DNA of 64,000 bases from Linum tenue (GCA_946122785.1 CAMGYJ010000011.1:56594449-56658448), one strand, 5' to 3'; shown: positions 38,501-49,500, counted from the first letter of the stretch. The notes: generated by a model from the letters alone, not told the origin. Numbers and translations are program-made.

Positions 38501-39739
38501 CTGCAGATACAATCCAGAGTAAAAACGGAAGACCATGGAAGCCAATTGATTCCTGTCCGTCACCCACTCCCCATTCTCATCCTTCAGACAAGCAATCTTG
38601 TTGGCCCTCCGTCTGATCTTAGCTAGCTGATGAAAGTAGGAGGTATTCCTCTCCCCGAACTTGACCCAGTTCTCCCGAGACCTTTGGAACCACAACAGCT
38701 CTTCCTGCTCCAAAACCTTATCTAGTTCTGTCGAAAGCTTGGAGTGGAGCTTAGCTAATCCGGGCGAAAATCCCTCAGCCAACCGTTTCTCCACCCCGCT
38801 GATCCGAGCCACCAATCTCCTTTTCCTTTGACCTATATTACCAAACACCGTAGTATTCCAACTTTGCAGCTTGGAAGACAAATCCTGCAAGGCAAGAGGA
38901 AGAGCAGCCTGTGAGTTCCATGAATCGGTTAAAAAACTGTGAAAGTTATCATGCGTAATCCAAGCTGCTTCAAACTTAAAAGCCTTAGGCGAGGGTTGCG
39001 AGACTCCCTGGCGAGCGACAGAAGTGAGGATTGGGTGATGATCAGACCCCACTCGGTTGAGATGCAGGACAGTGGTATCAGGGAAAGCTTCATTCCAACT
39101 CAAGTTACAGAGACTACGATCCAGCCTGCTTGCTTTGAAAGTGGAAGCTTGTGAACCCCTTGACCAAGTAAAACGAGGGCCGGAAAAACCCAAGTCCACC
39201 AGCTCAGCCTCATTAATCCAATGGCTAAACCGTCTGCATCTGCGGAGAGTGGCAGCAGTACAGGGGCCGCTCTTTTCATCCGGCGATGAGATGGCGTTGA
39301 AATCACCAGTTAGAATCCAAGGACAGGTGATGTTCTTGCTTTCTTCAACCAGATTATACCAAAGCAGGCTTTGAAGTTGCTGCCGAGGAGAAGCATAGAT
39401 CGCAGTCAAGAACCAAGCCGGCGAGCTGTTTTGGCAAATAGACAGAGTCATATGCTGATCGCCCGCGGAGTGGATATGAGCATCAAAATGCTGCGCGTTC
39501 CAGAAAACCCATATGCCCCCGCTACGACCAGCTGCCTCAACACGAGCAACATCGGGAAAGCCTAGTTTCTCGCAAACCGAGTCCGCCACAGCGCCGCTGA
39601 CCTGCGGTTCCAGTAAAATAAGAAAATTAGGCCGGTGGAGCTGGATAGCAAAGCGAAGGGAGCGTAAGAAGGACCTGCCCCCAGCCCCACCCACATTCCA
39701 AGAGAGAATTTTAAATTCAGACTGAAAGAAACTAGACAT
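35558..39739 (-). CDS. LINE ORF2: endonuclease, reverse transcriptase and RNase H polyprotein
   Basis: One frame of 1,393 residues. An AP-endonuclease-type domain covers about residues 8-240, with ILSWNVGG, the catalytic TGDFNA (about 145-150) and SDHHPIL (about 233). The reverse transcriptase follows from about 430 to 720, with LIPKIENPETVGQLRPISL and the catalytic FADDLILFAEA near 695. A zinc-binding zf-RVT region has WKQVWQLPVPERVRCFVWL and CHVLRDCPPAAFFW. A ribonuclease H of the plant RVT_3 type starts near residue 1228 (LNVDGASAGNPG), with ESDS and HTYREGNRAADWLSKHS. No stop or frameshift interrupts it. It nicks target DNA and copies the LINE RNA at the site (target-primed reverse transcription). 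Confidence 0.93.
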   Translation of the reverse strand: MSSFFQSEFKILSWNVGGAGGRSFLRSLRFAIQLHRPNFLILLEPQVSGAVADSVCEKLGFPDVARVEAAGRSGGIWVFWNAQHFDAHIHSAGDQHMTLSICQNSSPAWFLTAIYASPRQQLQSLLWYNLVEESKNITCPWILTGDFNAISSPDEKSGPCTAATLRRCRRFSHWINEAELVDLGFSGPRFTWSRGSQASTFKASRLDRSLCNLSWNEAFPDTTVLHLNRVGSDHHPILTSVARQGVSQPSPKAFKFEAAWITHDNFHSFLTDSWNSQAALPLALQDLSSKLQSWNTTVFGNIGQRKRRLVARISGVEKRLAEGFSPGLAKLHSKLSTELDKVLEQEELLWFQRSRENWVKFGERNTSYFHQLAKIRRRANKIACLKDENGEWVTDRNQLASMVFRFYSGLYLQDNTNYSDLMPRGVFPHLSPAELNQLLRPFTIQDVHQAVFDMKPLQAPGPDGFQAIFYQHAWRTVGKSLTDMAISFFEGGELPDEVFASTVVLIPKIENPETVGQLRPISLNNVSLKAITKAMTSRLKTVMSTLVSPRQSSFIPGRQTTDNILIVQEFLHSMRKRRGKKGGLVMKIDLEKAYDRLRWDFLRDTLIEVGLPSSWIRCIMYCVEKNAMRIRWNGDLLQPISPTRGVRQGDPLSPYLFVLCMERLSHRIDRAVQEKLWKPVRLSPGGPALTHLFFADDLILFAEAEGSQVRIIKECLDEFCTSSGQRVNFSKSLLYVSPNIGQLRAQRLSDRAGIPLTLNLGRYLGVQAIHGRITKSRYQPLVLQIQKKLAPWKSRRLSLAARLTVARSVSLAIPTYPMQTELIPMNVCKSIDKINRDFIWGEREQQGRMHLVAWEKLTEPKNQGGAGLRPLRQTNLALLAKGGWRLLQEKSSLWTQLFRAKYGRQREGLDMFRQSQGSSFAWRSFTKASSLLQQGCGWNIHSGKDTKFWCDLWLMQVPLVEMALQPVPSEMMSDSVADYLGEDGTWDVERLASWLPAEVLQKMTAIAVDPLSTEKDTIFWTGSTNGCFTTKSAYLLAAPPRYDSRQHLWKQVWQLPVPERVRCFVWLVCLGKIATNQLRFSRRCSLSSSCYRCEDVAESVCHVLRDCPPAAFFWSRHVSAPEQHAFFSAPIGDWLQKNLLKEDTMESGVSWNAFFSIAIWCLWKNRCTGCFKGTAATLSALSLSHSIAHRISLWHKAWNAPSISPGKPRTIQDRRTESIRWLAPSRGWLKLNVDGASAGNPGIAGAGGLIRDDQGRWIAGFVAKIGEASAALAELWAIRYGLDIAWRHRCTNLIIESDSLLAIQLIKDRQDPIHPYACLLMSIRRRMAQDWLVNIVHTYREGNRAADWLSKHSLVYPYGMRELVDPPRDLCRILQEDNQRVSFERRIVVQTNR

Positions 39740-39793
39740 AGGAAATAATCAGCGAAGAAGGGAGAAGGGGAGAAGCAGAATTCAAAAGCAAAA

Positions 39794-41749
39794 TCAGCAG
39801 AGCTCAGGCGCAGAAGAAGTCAAGGCCGCCCCCACAGTCGCGTCATGTCCCTGCGGTGTGGTTGTCGCCAGGGCCATCGCTGCCTTCTCAGGTTCTTCAC
39901 CGGGCTTCGCTGCATTCGTCCATTCCTGAATTTGTTGAAGAGTAAGAGATATACGTCGCTCCCTGCTCTTCACTCTCTTCTCCTTGACTGGAGACCAGAT
40001 TTGCAGCGCCTTAGCTGGGTTATGGCGAATCGGAGTTCCGCGCGGTGGCGTCGGTCTATCATCACCGCCTCCTTTCTTTTTTCCTTTCTTATTTTTCGTG
40101 CGAAGGTTGGCGGAGGGAGCTGTCGGGTCGATGGCTCGCGGCGGAAGAGGGGCGTAAGGTTTCGTCTCCACCACCCGGATCCGAGTATCAGCTTCTCCTC
40201 CCTTGTGTTGGGCCGAGCCCGAGGCCGTTGGAACTGAGTGCGGCCCATTGCGGGCTTTAATGTTTTCAACAACCGGGCTGGCTGCATTTGCGTTTACCAC
40301 AGCAGAGGATGAAGCCTCATGATCATTTTTGAGTTTAGTGGGCCGAGGAGAAACTTTCAAAAGATTGGGTCTTGGGCCTAGAAGCCCTCTCTCGGCTGTT
40401 TCAGAGACACCAGTCACAGGGGCCTTCCCTTTATTCGCCTCCTCTTTCTTCCCAGGCAAAGATCCCGCCACTTTCCCTGTTTTACCACTCTGCAATTTCG
40501 GGAGACTCTCAAGTCTTTCCTTATCACCTTCCTCCCCTTTCCCTGAATTCCTGGCCTTGTGACCGTTGTTGCTTAGATGATTCTGATCCGACTTACCTTG
40601 TCCCCCCACCTCCCTTTGATTGCGCCGAGTTTTTCGTGTGACTAGCATCCACGGCCCGAACCCGGCTACATCCCCGGAGTCGCCTTCGCCGGCGTCGGAC
40701 CCCGACGACGGCAACGTGCCATGAACATCCGCAACCAGCCGGTCTTGACAAATCAAAGGGCATGTGACCTTGGTATGGCCGACCTTGCCACACTCAAAGC
40801 AAACAACAGGGATATTCTCGAATTCCACCTTTTGCCAACGGCCGTCAAGTCTAATTCTTGGAACCAGAGGCTTGGAAAGATCAACCTCCACGGCCATCCT
40901 AGCAAACTTGGCACGTTGTTGGTGTTGAGTGTGATAATCAAGCTTTATAGCCCTCCCGATCATATTGCCAAGCGCGAAGAGGAGTTCTTGATGGTAAAAA
41001 TGGACGGGGAGACCTGGGAAGTGAACCCACAAAACCATGGAGGTGGGGAGTTTATCCGTCACCCTGAAAGAGGGAGTCCATTGGTGCACGACCAAGTAAT
41101 GATCAAAGATAACCCATGGGCCTTCAGACAAAGCATAAAAATAATCCTTATCGTTCCCAAGCTTGACCAAAAAGCAGTCGTCACCCAGAGCAAAGATTTC
41201 CATCGCGCTAGTTGGTCGCCAGAGGGCCTTCAGTCTATTGCACAGAGTCGAGTATCCAATCGAGCGCCCCAGCAGCCTAACAACCAGGGTCCGCTGCCAA
41301 GGAGCGCTGAGTTTATTCCTGAACGAGTCCGAGACTCTAAGTTCCGGCTCGCCGTTAAAAGTCCCTGGCACCAGGTCATGCTCACCCACAGGGATCCACC
41401 TTTGCTTCGGAGGTTGCTGCGTACTAGCGCTCCCCGCCACCGCAGAAGCATAAGAGACCAGGGGGAGCGTGGTTGTGTTCTCATTTGTTCGAAACCTGTC
41501 CATAGTCTCCATGCCTGAAAAAATAGACCCGTCGGAGACCGGCGTTGTGGCAATCGGGGCCCCTGTTTCCTTTAGTTGCACAGCAGCGCCCTCAACATCC
41601 ATCTGCGTTGACGATTCAGGTATGATCTCCAGCATCTTTCCTTCGTTCATCATAGTTTCTGTTGGGGTCAGAGGATCTGGCGGCCGCCCTTGGGGAGAGA
41701 CCGCCGTCGCCGTCGGAGAAGACATATGAGAGGGATTCGACGAGAGCAT
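39794..41749 (-). CDS. LINE ORF1: DUF4283 plus CCHC zinc-knuckle nucleic-acid-binding protein
   Basis: One frame of 651 residues. A DUF4283 domain lies at about residues 135-310 (WQRTLVVRLLGRSIGY and SEGPWVIFDHYLVVHQWTP, then VWVHFPGLPVHFY-like VLWVHFPGLPVHFYHQELL). A zinc knuckle CFECGKVGHTKVTC (C-x2-C-x4-H-x4-C) is at about residue 318. The C-terminal half is Lys/Pro/Ser-rich and probably disordered. ORF1 proteins of this type coat the LINE RNA. It ends 54 bases before the ORF2 ATG, so ORF2 is probably made by reinitiation or a similar route. Confidence 0.9.
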   Translation of the reverse strand: MLSSNPSHMSSPTATAVSPQGRPPDPLTPTETMMNEGKMLEIIPESSTQMDVEGAAVQLKETGAPIATTPVSDGSIFSGMETMDRFRTNENTTTLPLVSYASAVAGSASTQQPPKQRWIPVGEHDLVPGTFNGEPELRVSDSFRNKLSAPWQRTLVVRLLGRSIGYSTLCNRLKALWRPTSAMEIFALGDDCFLVKLGNDKDYFYALSEGPWVIFDHYLVVHQWTPSFRVTDKLPTSMVLWVHFPGLPVHFYHQELLFALGNMIGRAIKLDYHTQHQQRAKFARMAVEVDLSKPLVPRIRLDGRWQKVEFENIPVVCFECGKVGHTKVTCPLICQDRLVADVHGTLPSSGSDAGEGDSGDVAGFGPWMLVTRKTRRNQREVGGQGKSDQNHLSNNGHKARNSGKGEEGDKERLESLPKLQSGKTGKVAGSLPGKKEEANKGKAPVTGVSETAERGLLGPRPNLLKVSPRPTKLKNDHEASSSAVVNANAASPVVENIKARNGPHSVPTASGSAQHKGGEADTRIRVVETKPYAPLPPRAIDPTAPSANLRTKNKKGKKKGGGDDRPTPPRGTPIRHNPAKALQIWSPVKEKRVKSRERRISLTLQQIQEWTNAAKPGEEPEKAAMALATTTPQGHDATVGAALTSSAPELC

Positions 41750-41792
41750 TTTCCTGCCGGGAAGCAGATATCAAAATATCAACAAAAGCTAC

Positions 41793-41867
41793 TTAATATA
41801 AATGAAAAACTCAAAATTTAATATACTATGTAACTGAGTTTAATATAAATGAAAAACTCAAAATTTA
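41793..41867. repeat. 28-bp direct repeat bracketing the LINE 5' junction
   Basis: A 28-base unit (starts TTAATATAAATGAAAAACTC) is present at 41793-41820 and again at 41840-41867, 47 bases apart, with the 5' target-duplication copy (41818-41830) between and slightly overlapping the first. The outer copy is old target DNA, the inner one lies between target duplication and LINE. Confidence 0.85.
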
Positions 41868-43704
41868 GTGGCATTTGTTGCTACTTGCTACCAGTTGTCA
41901 TTGCAAGTGTAGAAAGAACATTTACTGCAAGAAACAAGGTAAAAAAAAAAACTTTGAAATCCAATGAGTGATAAAAACATGAATGATTTTCGATAGACTA
42001 TCTTAAGAGTGAGAAACACACATCTTCAAACTTACTTTTTTTACTTCTTATGTTGGACCGTATCAATATTGTATTCCTAGAGTTATCATTCCCTCGTTTC
42101 AATATGAGGAATTGTTAGGTTGTGGAAATGCGTGGAAGTCGAGAGCCGAGGGTGTATAGCCCAATAACTCAAATCTCACCACTTGGGTTGGGCTGCAGCC
42201 CATATGATTACGATGTTTGGCCCGATGGAATAAGCTATGCAATTAGCAGGGACTCCAACCTTAGGAGAGATTATTGTTATTGTTTGGTTTGTGAAACACA
42301 ATAAGACCATGTAACTAAAAAACAAAATAGCACCATACCCAAATTGTGTGGAACACACGAACAAGTATACTCAAGACTCAAAAAGTGTGTAGCCTAACTA
42401 GCTGTTTGTATCGAATGTGATTTGACGAACTCCAATCTCACCCGTTAAGCTCCAGCCCATATGACTAGTTGAGACAGCTAATTAATCACTTAACGACCGA
42501 TAAATATTTTGATAACTAATTAACTGGTTACCACCACTAACAGTATAGTGGCTTGGCTTCCAGAATGAAAATTATGCTAATTATCAGTTAATCACATCAT
42601 TCGTCGAGTAGTGGATAATCGCTAACCACTAAGCAAAACAACGCCACTATTATCATTACGGATCGTTTGGAATAAGTGATTAACATCAACTAATGATGAT
42701 GATACTTGAACTAATAACACCAGCAACCTAGCTTAATTACATAAATCTCCATCACTCGTCGCCTACTTTTAGGTAAGATGTATAAATACAAGACAACCGC
42801 AAACCTAGCTAGCTAAGCTAGGAAATAATAAGACAACATGGTACGTACTAAGAGGCATCAAATCGAAGAGATGGTGCATAAGAGAAGTCTTATGTAGGTT
42901 GTCGACGAAACAGTAATATAAGGATCGAGGAGTACTATAATAATAATGTGATGTGTTGTGGTCCGAGAAAAGAGTCGATTAATGGTTTCATTTCCAAGCA
43001 GCCAATTTATTATGATATATTTCGAAAGGGTACGTAGTAATAAACATCGTCACATGCATGCTTGCTTGGTGGTTTACGTACATATACATATTACCCTTTA
43101 GAAATTTGGACCATTCTCCCTTTACAACATTTGCGCCATTTCTCATCACAGAAAGAGACGAAGGTTTTCTTGCTTCGGTCGATCGACTTATCGCTATCGC
43201 AACTAAGTGAGAGTAGACAAATAATTAGAAACAATGAAACAATTTAGCTAGCTAGTGTTCTTTCTTAGTAGATATGAGATCTGATTCATAACTGAGCTAT
43301 TGATATCAATTGGTTCTTGACATGGTATCAGATTTATTTGTGTCTGAGAGGTTTTTTTGGTCGAATTTCGGTAACCCTCGTCGGCTTTATTAAGCACATG
43401 ATATCCAGAGTACTTGTGCAAGGTTCAACCACATATGATCAGTCGGCTTTCATTTAAGGGCGTGTGTGTTAGTAAATGGTACATGACCCATAATTGAACA
43501 TTTTCCAACAATTCGAGTTATTGAGATCAACTTGTTCTTGGTTTTTTTCCGTAAAAATGCATAAATAATTAACTCGAAATGATTAGTGAAAGAGTGTTAC
43601 CGTTGTATATATGCCATGTAGCTAGGCTACTATAGATTCTTTGCATGTACCATGCATTTAAAAATATAGATCATACGGTAAGAAAAGTGGCATAACGATA
43701 AAGT
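41868..43704. other. Transposon-relic intergenic DNA
   Basis: AT-rich, no gene. Around 43290-43340 there is LTR-like text followed by TGGTATCAGA (43324-43333), the start of a Copia-type tRNA-Met primer-binding site. A similar LTR-like stretch recurs near 43510-43540. These are remnants without boundaries. Confidence 0.35.
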
Positions 43705-43712
43705 ATCAGTTC

Positions 43713-43901
43713 CAAGGATTGAAATATCGTATCGGAGGTTGCACTGGAAAAGTTAGCGATAGGGTATTTAATGCTAAAATTATGGTTTAGCCATGGTTCA
43801 ACCACTTCATACCGCTAAATACAGCTAGCCTATCAATTTAGCCTCCAATAAAAAGTTTTTCTGGTTGAACCACAGTTACGTTACCGGAATTTCAATCCTT
43901 G
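43713..43901. mobile_element. MITE, 189 bp, with near-perfect target duplication
   Basis: The ends are inverted, CAAGGATTGAAAT and ATTTCAATCCTTG. ATCAGTTC (43705-43712) and ATCAGCTC (43902-43909) flank it, an 8-bp duplication with one change. It is non-coding. The 8-bp duplication suggests a hAT-type source. Confidence 0.7.
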
Positions 43902-44261
43902 ATCAGCTCTCTTATTGTCAACACGCGTTAATTTCAAAGAGGCTATTAATGTTATTATTTTTGCTTCTGAGTTCTAACACTCCCTTCAAGTCTTGACTTC
44001 ACCATTGATCATGGTCTTTGATTACGTACTACCAAAATGGTAATAATGGTAAGCTAGGTGCGTAGTAATAATGAAACGAGATGGTTATTTAATATCTACA
44101 CAACAGACCTAGCTAGCCTAGCTAAGAGATCATTATAATCTCCACGAGGTGTGGTCCTAAGCTAGAGCTACAACACACCCGTTACATTATCATTACGATT
44201 ATGTGTCATTTAATTATATATCATAAGTAGACTGTAGATTATGTCTAAGGGTCGTCATCAG

Positions 44262-44814
44262 TAGGGCTGTGATGTGCGAAATGAGTTGAGTTGTTCACGA
44301 GCGGGTCGATGTTCGGCTCGAGAAAATCTCGTTCGATACTCGACTCGTTTATTACGAGTCGAGGTTGAGCTAAACATTGTTGAGTTTGACAAGATCGCGA
44401 GCCAGCTCGTTTCAGTGGCTTGTTGAACTGATCAACTCGTGAACTGGCTCGTTTTAAACTTATGATACGTCTCAATACTGGACTGCCGAATTATGAGCGA
44501 ACCGATCTATATATTATGAGTGGGTTTGTTGATAATTTCATAGGTTTGTTGAGTTATATATATCAACCCATATGATCAAAACTTTCAGTATATAAGCACA
44601 TATATTGTTTAGATACTAATTACTATGAAACAACATGGACTAGTTAAAATTTATGAACTAAATAATATGTTATCAACATAGTATATGAATGAGCTAGACT
44701 CGAGCTTAATTGGATTTGCTGATAAACGAATTAGGCTCGAATTCGACTCATTTATTAATGAGCCGAGTCCAAGTCAGACAAAACTCAGATTGGCTCGACA
44801 CATTTGCAAACCTA
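44262..44814. mobile_element. hAT-like non-autonomous element, about 553 bp (degenerate)
   Basis: It begins TAGGGCTGTG and ends AAACCTA, and carries CTCG/CGAG-rich subterminal repeats in both orientations as in several plant hAT MITEs. The flanks GTCATCAG and GTTGTCAG match at 6 of 8 bases. Non-coding. Confidence 0.55.
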
Positions 44815-44822
44815 GTTGTCAG

Positions 44823-45757
44823 CCGTGTGTATACAGGCACCCACTTTTTTATACACATTTACCCTCACTATCGTTATTTAGATAATTAACTTGATCGTTA
44901 GCATGAATTTGAATGAGGGGCTAAAAATCTACGTTTAGAAAATTTGACCACCAAAGAGTTAAAAACTACACTTAGAAAATTTACATGATTTGAGAGTTGA
45001 GGAAGAACTATAGCTTCTCTGCCATACACCACCAAACTTGATTTATCTAAATATGGCCCTATATTTTTTCAGAAACTGGATGCCAAATACATCATCCTAA
45101 CCTCTTTTATATCAACAAGAATTTCAGAGACTTAAAAACATCCTAATTTATCAAATACTTAAATAAACGATATTTTCATCGATACTAATTAATTCCATTT
45201 GAAACTAATTTTGTAGGATATATCCATTAAAATTTTACGAACAAAGACTTGGTAAGAGTAACATTAAAAACAAACCTATTTCGCCCTTATAAAATAATAT
45301 TCGTTAAAATTTAAATACTTAATGAAAAACTCGTTAAAAACAATACTTTGTGCCAAACACGAAACACATCAATCGAAAAAAAAAAACATCGACATAGCAC
45401 ATGTAAGAATACATAAACGGAGCTCTTCATGATGAAACTAGTAGGAATAAAAATACTCCATTGATATTATTACTATCTTCTGAATAAAAATTACATTTGT
45501 ATTATTGTTTCCCTATTTTGGATACAATATTTTCCCCTATAATACCCCAATTTCCATTTCCTCCTTACATTGGGCAACATATAATCATGAAAAGAAACAT
45601 ATTAAAGGAAATTCACTTGCAAATTTCCAATCCCTATACAAATATGAAAATATCACATCTAATAATTAATTGACAAATTAAATAAAGAAGAAAAAGAGTA
45701 AGACAACAGATATCACATGATAGAGACACCCACTCTGTTTTTTTACCTTCTTCCTCC
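44823..45757. other. AT-rich intergenic, SHINE gene 3' flank
   Basis: No gene or bounded element seen. Confidence 0.4.
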
Positions 45758-46588
45758 TCAAATGAAAAAGCTCCCCTGAAGCAGCTCACTCAGCTCCCCA
45801 CTGCCACTCTCCTCCCCTGCTTCCGCCGCTCCTTCGATTCCAAACCCATTACTCGGATTCGCACTTGGACTGGGGCAATTACGATTCAGCAGCTCCTCGA
45901 TCATCTGCAGCGCGATTCTCTCCTCTTCCTCAATTTCCTTCCTGATTGCCGGCACCGGCTCTGCCGCCGCTGTTTCCGAATTGTTGTTGTTGTTGTTGCT
46001 GCCGATTGGATCGTCAGTAGCTTGTTTTTCCTGATGGGTATTGTTTGAATTCGACGATCGGTTGCCGAGCTGCACGGTCATGACCCAATTGGAATCGGAC
46101 CGCTGCCCCGCGCGTTTCTGCCAGACCCCGATGTGGGAATTCTCGGTGTCGAGCCTCAGGCAGGTCATCGACGGCGACGGCGTCTTGCTGCACTTGCGGA
46201 GCTTGGCGTGGAGAATTTCGGACAGCCCGTTTTTTATTGGGGCTGATGGGGATGATGAAGACGAGGAGGAGGAGGAGGTGGGTTTGGTTTCGCCGTCGGT
46301 GGTGGATTGGGTGACGGGGAAGTTGGTCTTGGCGTTCCGGCCGCTCATCAGGATTGCGGCTTGGTCGTATGCTCTCGCAGCTTCCTCCGCTGTCTCGAAT
46401 GTCCCCAGCCAGATCCTCCGTTTCCTGCCAGAATTGGGAAATTTAGGGGCAATGTGAATGGAGTGTGATAACAAATGCACGCATAGTGTTTGACGAAATG
46501 TCGCTTACAGTAAAGGGTGTCGAATTTCGGAGACCCAAGAGCCCCAATGACGCTGCCTGACGCCTCTGAACTTCCTTGATTGCACCAT
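45758..46588 (-). CDS. SHN: AP2/ERF transcription factor, SHINE (WIN1/SHN) clade
   Basis: Two exons, 46509-46588 and 45758-46424, give 248 residues. The AP2 domain covers about residues 6-64, starting [20 protein letters not shown] and ending [13 protein letters not shown]. The intron falls inside the AP2 domain after HPLL, as in SHN genes. Two SHINE-clade blocks follow: [18 protein letters not shown] and a C-terminal [18 protein letters not shown] factors switch on cutin and wax biosynthesis in epidermis and shape organ surfaces. The protein is longer than Arabidopsis SHN1-3 (about 186-199) because of poly-Ser and poly-Asn linkers. Whether it equals SHN1, 2 or 3 cannot be told here. Confidence 0.93.
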
Positions 46589-49500
46589 TGGGCTGTGATT
46601 TTGTTGGTGGGTTTAAGGGGGAGAGAACAGGTGAAGGGAAGGTTTCAGTTGTGTGACAGGAAAGTACAGGGAAGTTCAGAGTTTCACAGAGAACGGGGAA
46701 GGCTGGCTGGCTGTTCAAAGTACAGTAATGCACAGGAAGAGAGAGTAGACAAAGGGAAGGTAATTATAGAAAGGCAAAGCTGGGGAGGTTAGGATTATGA
46801 TGACGATGTTGAATGATGATCAATGAAGGGAGAAAAAGGAAGAAGGGGACGGCATAGATGGCAGAAAGAGGTTAGAGGTTAGAAGAGGACGGTGTCGGCG
46901 AGCTAAAAAGTTTGTACTAGGTTAGCTGGTATTTAACAGCCTTCACCTACACGGTACACACTCTCTTCTTCCTTCTCTCTACAAAATTTCAGAAAATGGT
47001 GATGAGTAGAAATTTTGTGATTGCTAGAATGCACATTTGAATCAGATACTTTAGTCATTAGACTATTGACTTAATGGTGTCTGAGAAACGACAATGACTT
47101 TAAGGCGATCAACTCGTATCCCAGAAATTTGTAGCAATTCTTTCCTTTTCTTTTCGTGTAGAAGTAATGAAGGACGGAAAACCTATTGAATTTAGATGAA
47201 CAACATGGTTGATGTACATAAAGTTACAAACTTTAAAGGGCAAAACGTGAACTTTCATTGGATGGAAGGCTAAGAGAGGGAAACTATAACCAAGGGGTTA
47301 AAGGGAATTGAGACTTTTACCTTTAGGCTTTACCTTTCTTGGGTATCTTCCTTTTGTCTCTTAAAGTTTGCTAACTGTGAATGTACCACGACAAACTAGC
47401 AACATAAACGCAGGGATGGAAATTTTCTCACTAATTGTACTATCAAAATTAGTTATCTTGTCCTATTGAGAAAAGGGGAGCCTCTCTTAGTGTGGGTGTA
47501 TTATGAGATACCGAGTGATGGAGAAATATTGTAGGGCACATTGGGAGTGGCCTACGCCCAATTACTGAAGTGGTGGGCGCCTTCACAGGCAAAATCTCCA
47601 AACAGCCTTTGTTCCATTGGCTAATGTGTATGTCATATCTCTTATGCAGAAGTCTTGTAAGTGCGTCTAAACTACACGTAGCTCCATCCTCGTCAATTAC
47701 TTCAATCTTCGAGTTATGCATATATGAAAGACTTTTTCTCTGCAGGAAACCGCGCTTCATGGAGGTTCAACTGTTGTTTCCACCTGTGGAAGCTATGCCG
47801 GCCAGAAGTAGAGTCAAATCATTGAGCAGTAAACTGAAGAGCTAGCTAGAGTATGAACTATGAACATGAACAGGTTTGCAGGTGTGATTAGCCGATCCTC
47901 GGGGCCATGAGGGACTCTGACAGAGGCCACTTTTCTGTGGACTTTTCCTATTGAGTTCAAGGAGTTGTTTTGTGAAGAAGTACGAGTTAGTATACATACT
48001 GTATACAGGCATCCTGACCGTATATATGTCGGCTCAGATATTTGAGAACGGTATTGTTGGTAAATGAAGGCTCTGCAGGCTGTTAAATACGTTTCTCCTA
48101 GTCATGTCAAAGCCTCTACCTAAGCTCATTGGTGTTTGGTAGTGTTGATACATACGTGTCCTCTGGGCTCTGCAATTTCCTTTTCTTGACTTGACAGGAG
48201 ATCTTCACGTGGCTCTCTCTCTGTCCGAGTACTATATGTGCATACTTACTTTGTAGGTTGGAGATACTGTACCTGTTATGTGTACATGAAATGTAGTATT
48301 ATGAGATGGAATATGATCATAGCTAGAGCTAGCAACAAGGTGTGTTGTAGAACATGTGGAGGTATGCGGTTGGTGTCTGGGACTACATTGAGCACACACC
48401 AAGAGAGTGGAATGTGGTAAGCGATAAGTCGATTCGGTTTTCGAAGAATACTCCGGTTGGTCATGTGCATGGGCTCTCTCAGATGATTGGTTACAATATG
48501 TTGCTATTTGGAAATACTGCAAAGGCGGGTCGATTCGAAGATTCAATTGTTTGTCAATGGTGAGACTCATAACACAAAATCAAACCTCGTCCAGTGTGAC
48601 ACGCTATCGAGCAACTTGACTCCATGCATGCATAAAGTTTGTATTTTTTTCCTCCGGCTCTTATGTTATGACAGGCTGCTAATCGATGTAGAAAGGTGCC
48701 GACGAGATGAACTACCTTAATAATGTGATTCATGCTAGATTCCAGATCACATATTTGATTAGTATCATTTTCACGTACAACAATGCTAATACACAAGTTT
48801 ATCCAGTCCGTATCAAATAAGGATTTTCTAGCATCATGCTTGAAAACCCATGAAAAGTATATCAGTCAGCTTTGAACATATAATAACAATGAAAAAACGA
48901 CATTATTTGCCAAATAAAGTGTTACATTTTTGTATCAATCGCTTCCAAACAACCTCCCACCCAAACACACTAACCATAACTAACAAACTAACTAACTAAC
49001 TAACCACATCACAATCACAAAAATATTATATTAGTTAGAAGGTCCATTTCCCTTCTTTTCATTTGAAGCATGCATCTTTATGTAGTCCTTTTCTTTTTGG
49101 TAAGAAGAAGTAGTCCTTTTCTTGTAATCATCAATTTTCAATAAAAATTGAACCATGGTAATTAAGTGAATAAATTATCTTTTTCCTAATAAAAGGCATT
49201 TGCATAGAGGTTGAATTGTTTTTTCTTATGACTTAGAATAGAGGGTAAATAGATCCCAAAGCAATCCCGTGGCCTTGTACGAATCGAGACCAAAATTTGC
49301 AAGGAGGATGAACGAGAAATAAAAAAAGAATTATACAAATTTTTATGATTAAATTCGAGCCTTAGAGAGTTATACTAACAACTTACATCGAGCTACTTTT
49401 TCTAAGCATGCATACATACACACATATCGAGTGGGGTTGTAGCCTGTAGAGCGAGCTCCTAGACTATATATTGTTTCGTCTTACTCTTTCTGCTTTGGTT

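Larger units (their letters stand above)
35471..41792 (-). mobile_element. Full-length L1-type LINE, about 6.3 kb, apparently intact
   Basis: Minus-strand non-LTR retrotransposon with a short 5' UTR, ORF1 (39794-41749), a 54-base spacer, ORF2 (35558-39739), a 75-base 3' UTR and a 12-base poly(A) (35471-35482 on the plus strand as T). A 13-bp target duplication flanks it. Both ORFs are open from start to stop and all enzyme motifs are present, so it is recent and may be mobile. The 5' end lies near 41792; 25 or so bases between it and the duplication look like copied target DNA. Confidence 0.88.

Noticed and set aside
40721..41518. 265-codon frame on the plus strand
   Set aside because: Antisense to LINE ORF1, with no recognisable domain.
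48354..48563. Plus-strand frame with MWRYAVGVWDYIEH start
   Set aside because: Briefly looked like retroelement RNase H, but none of the catalytic residues can be placed.
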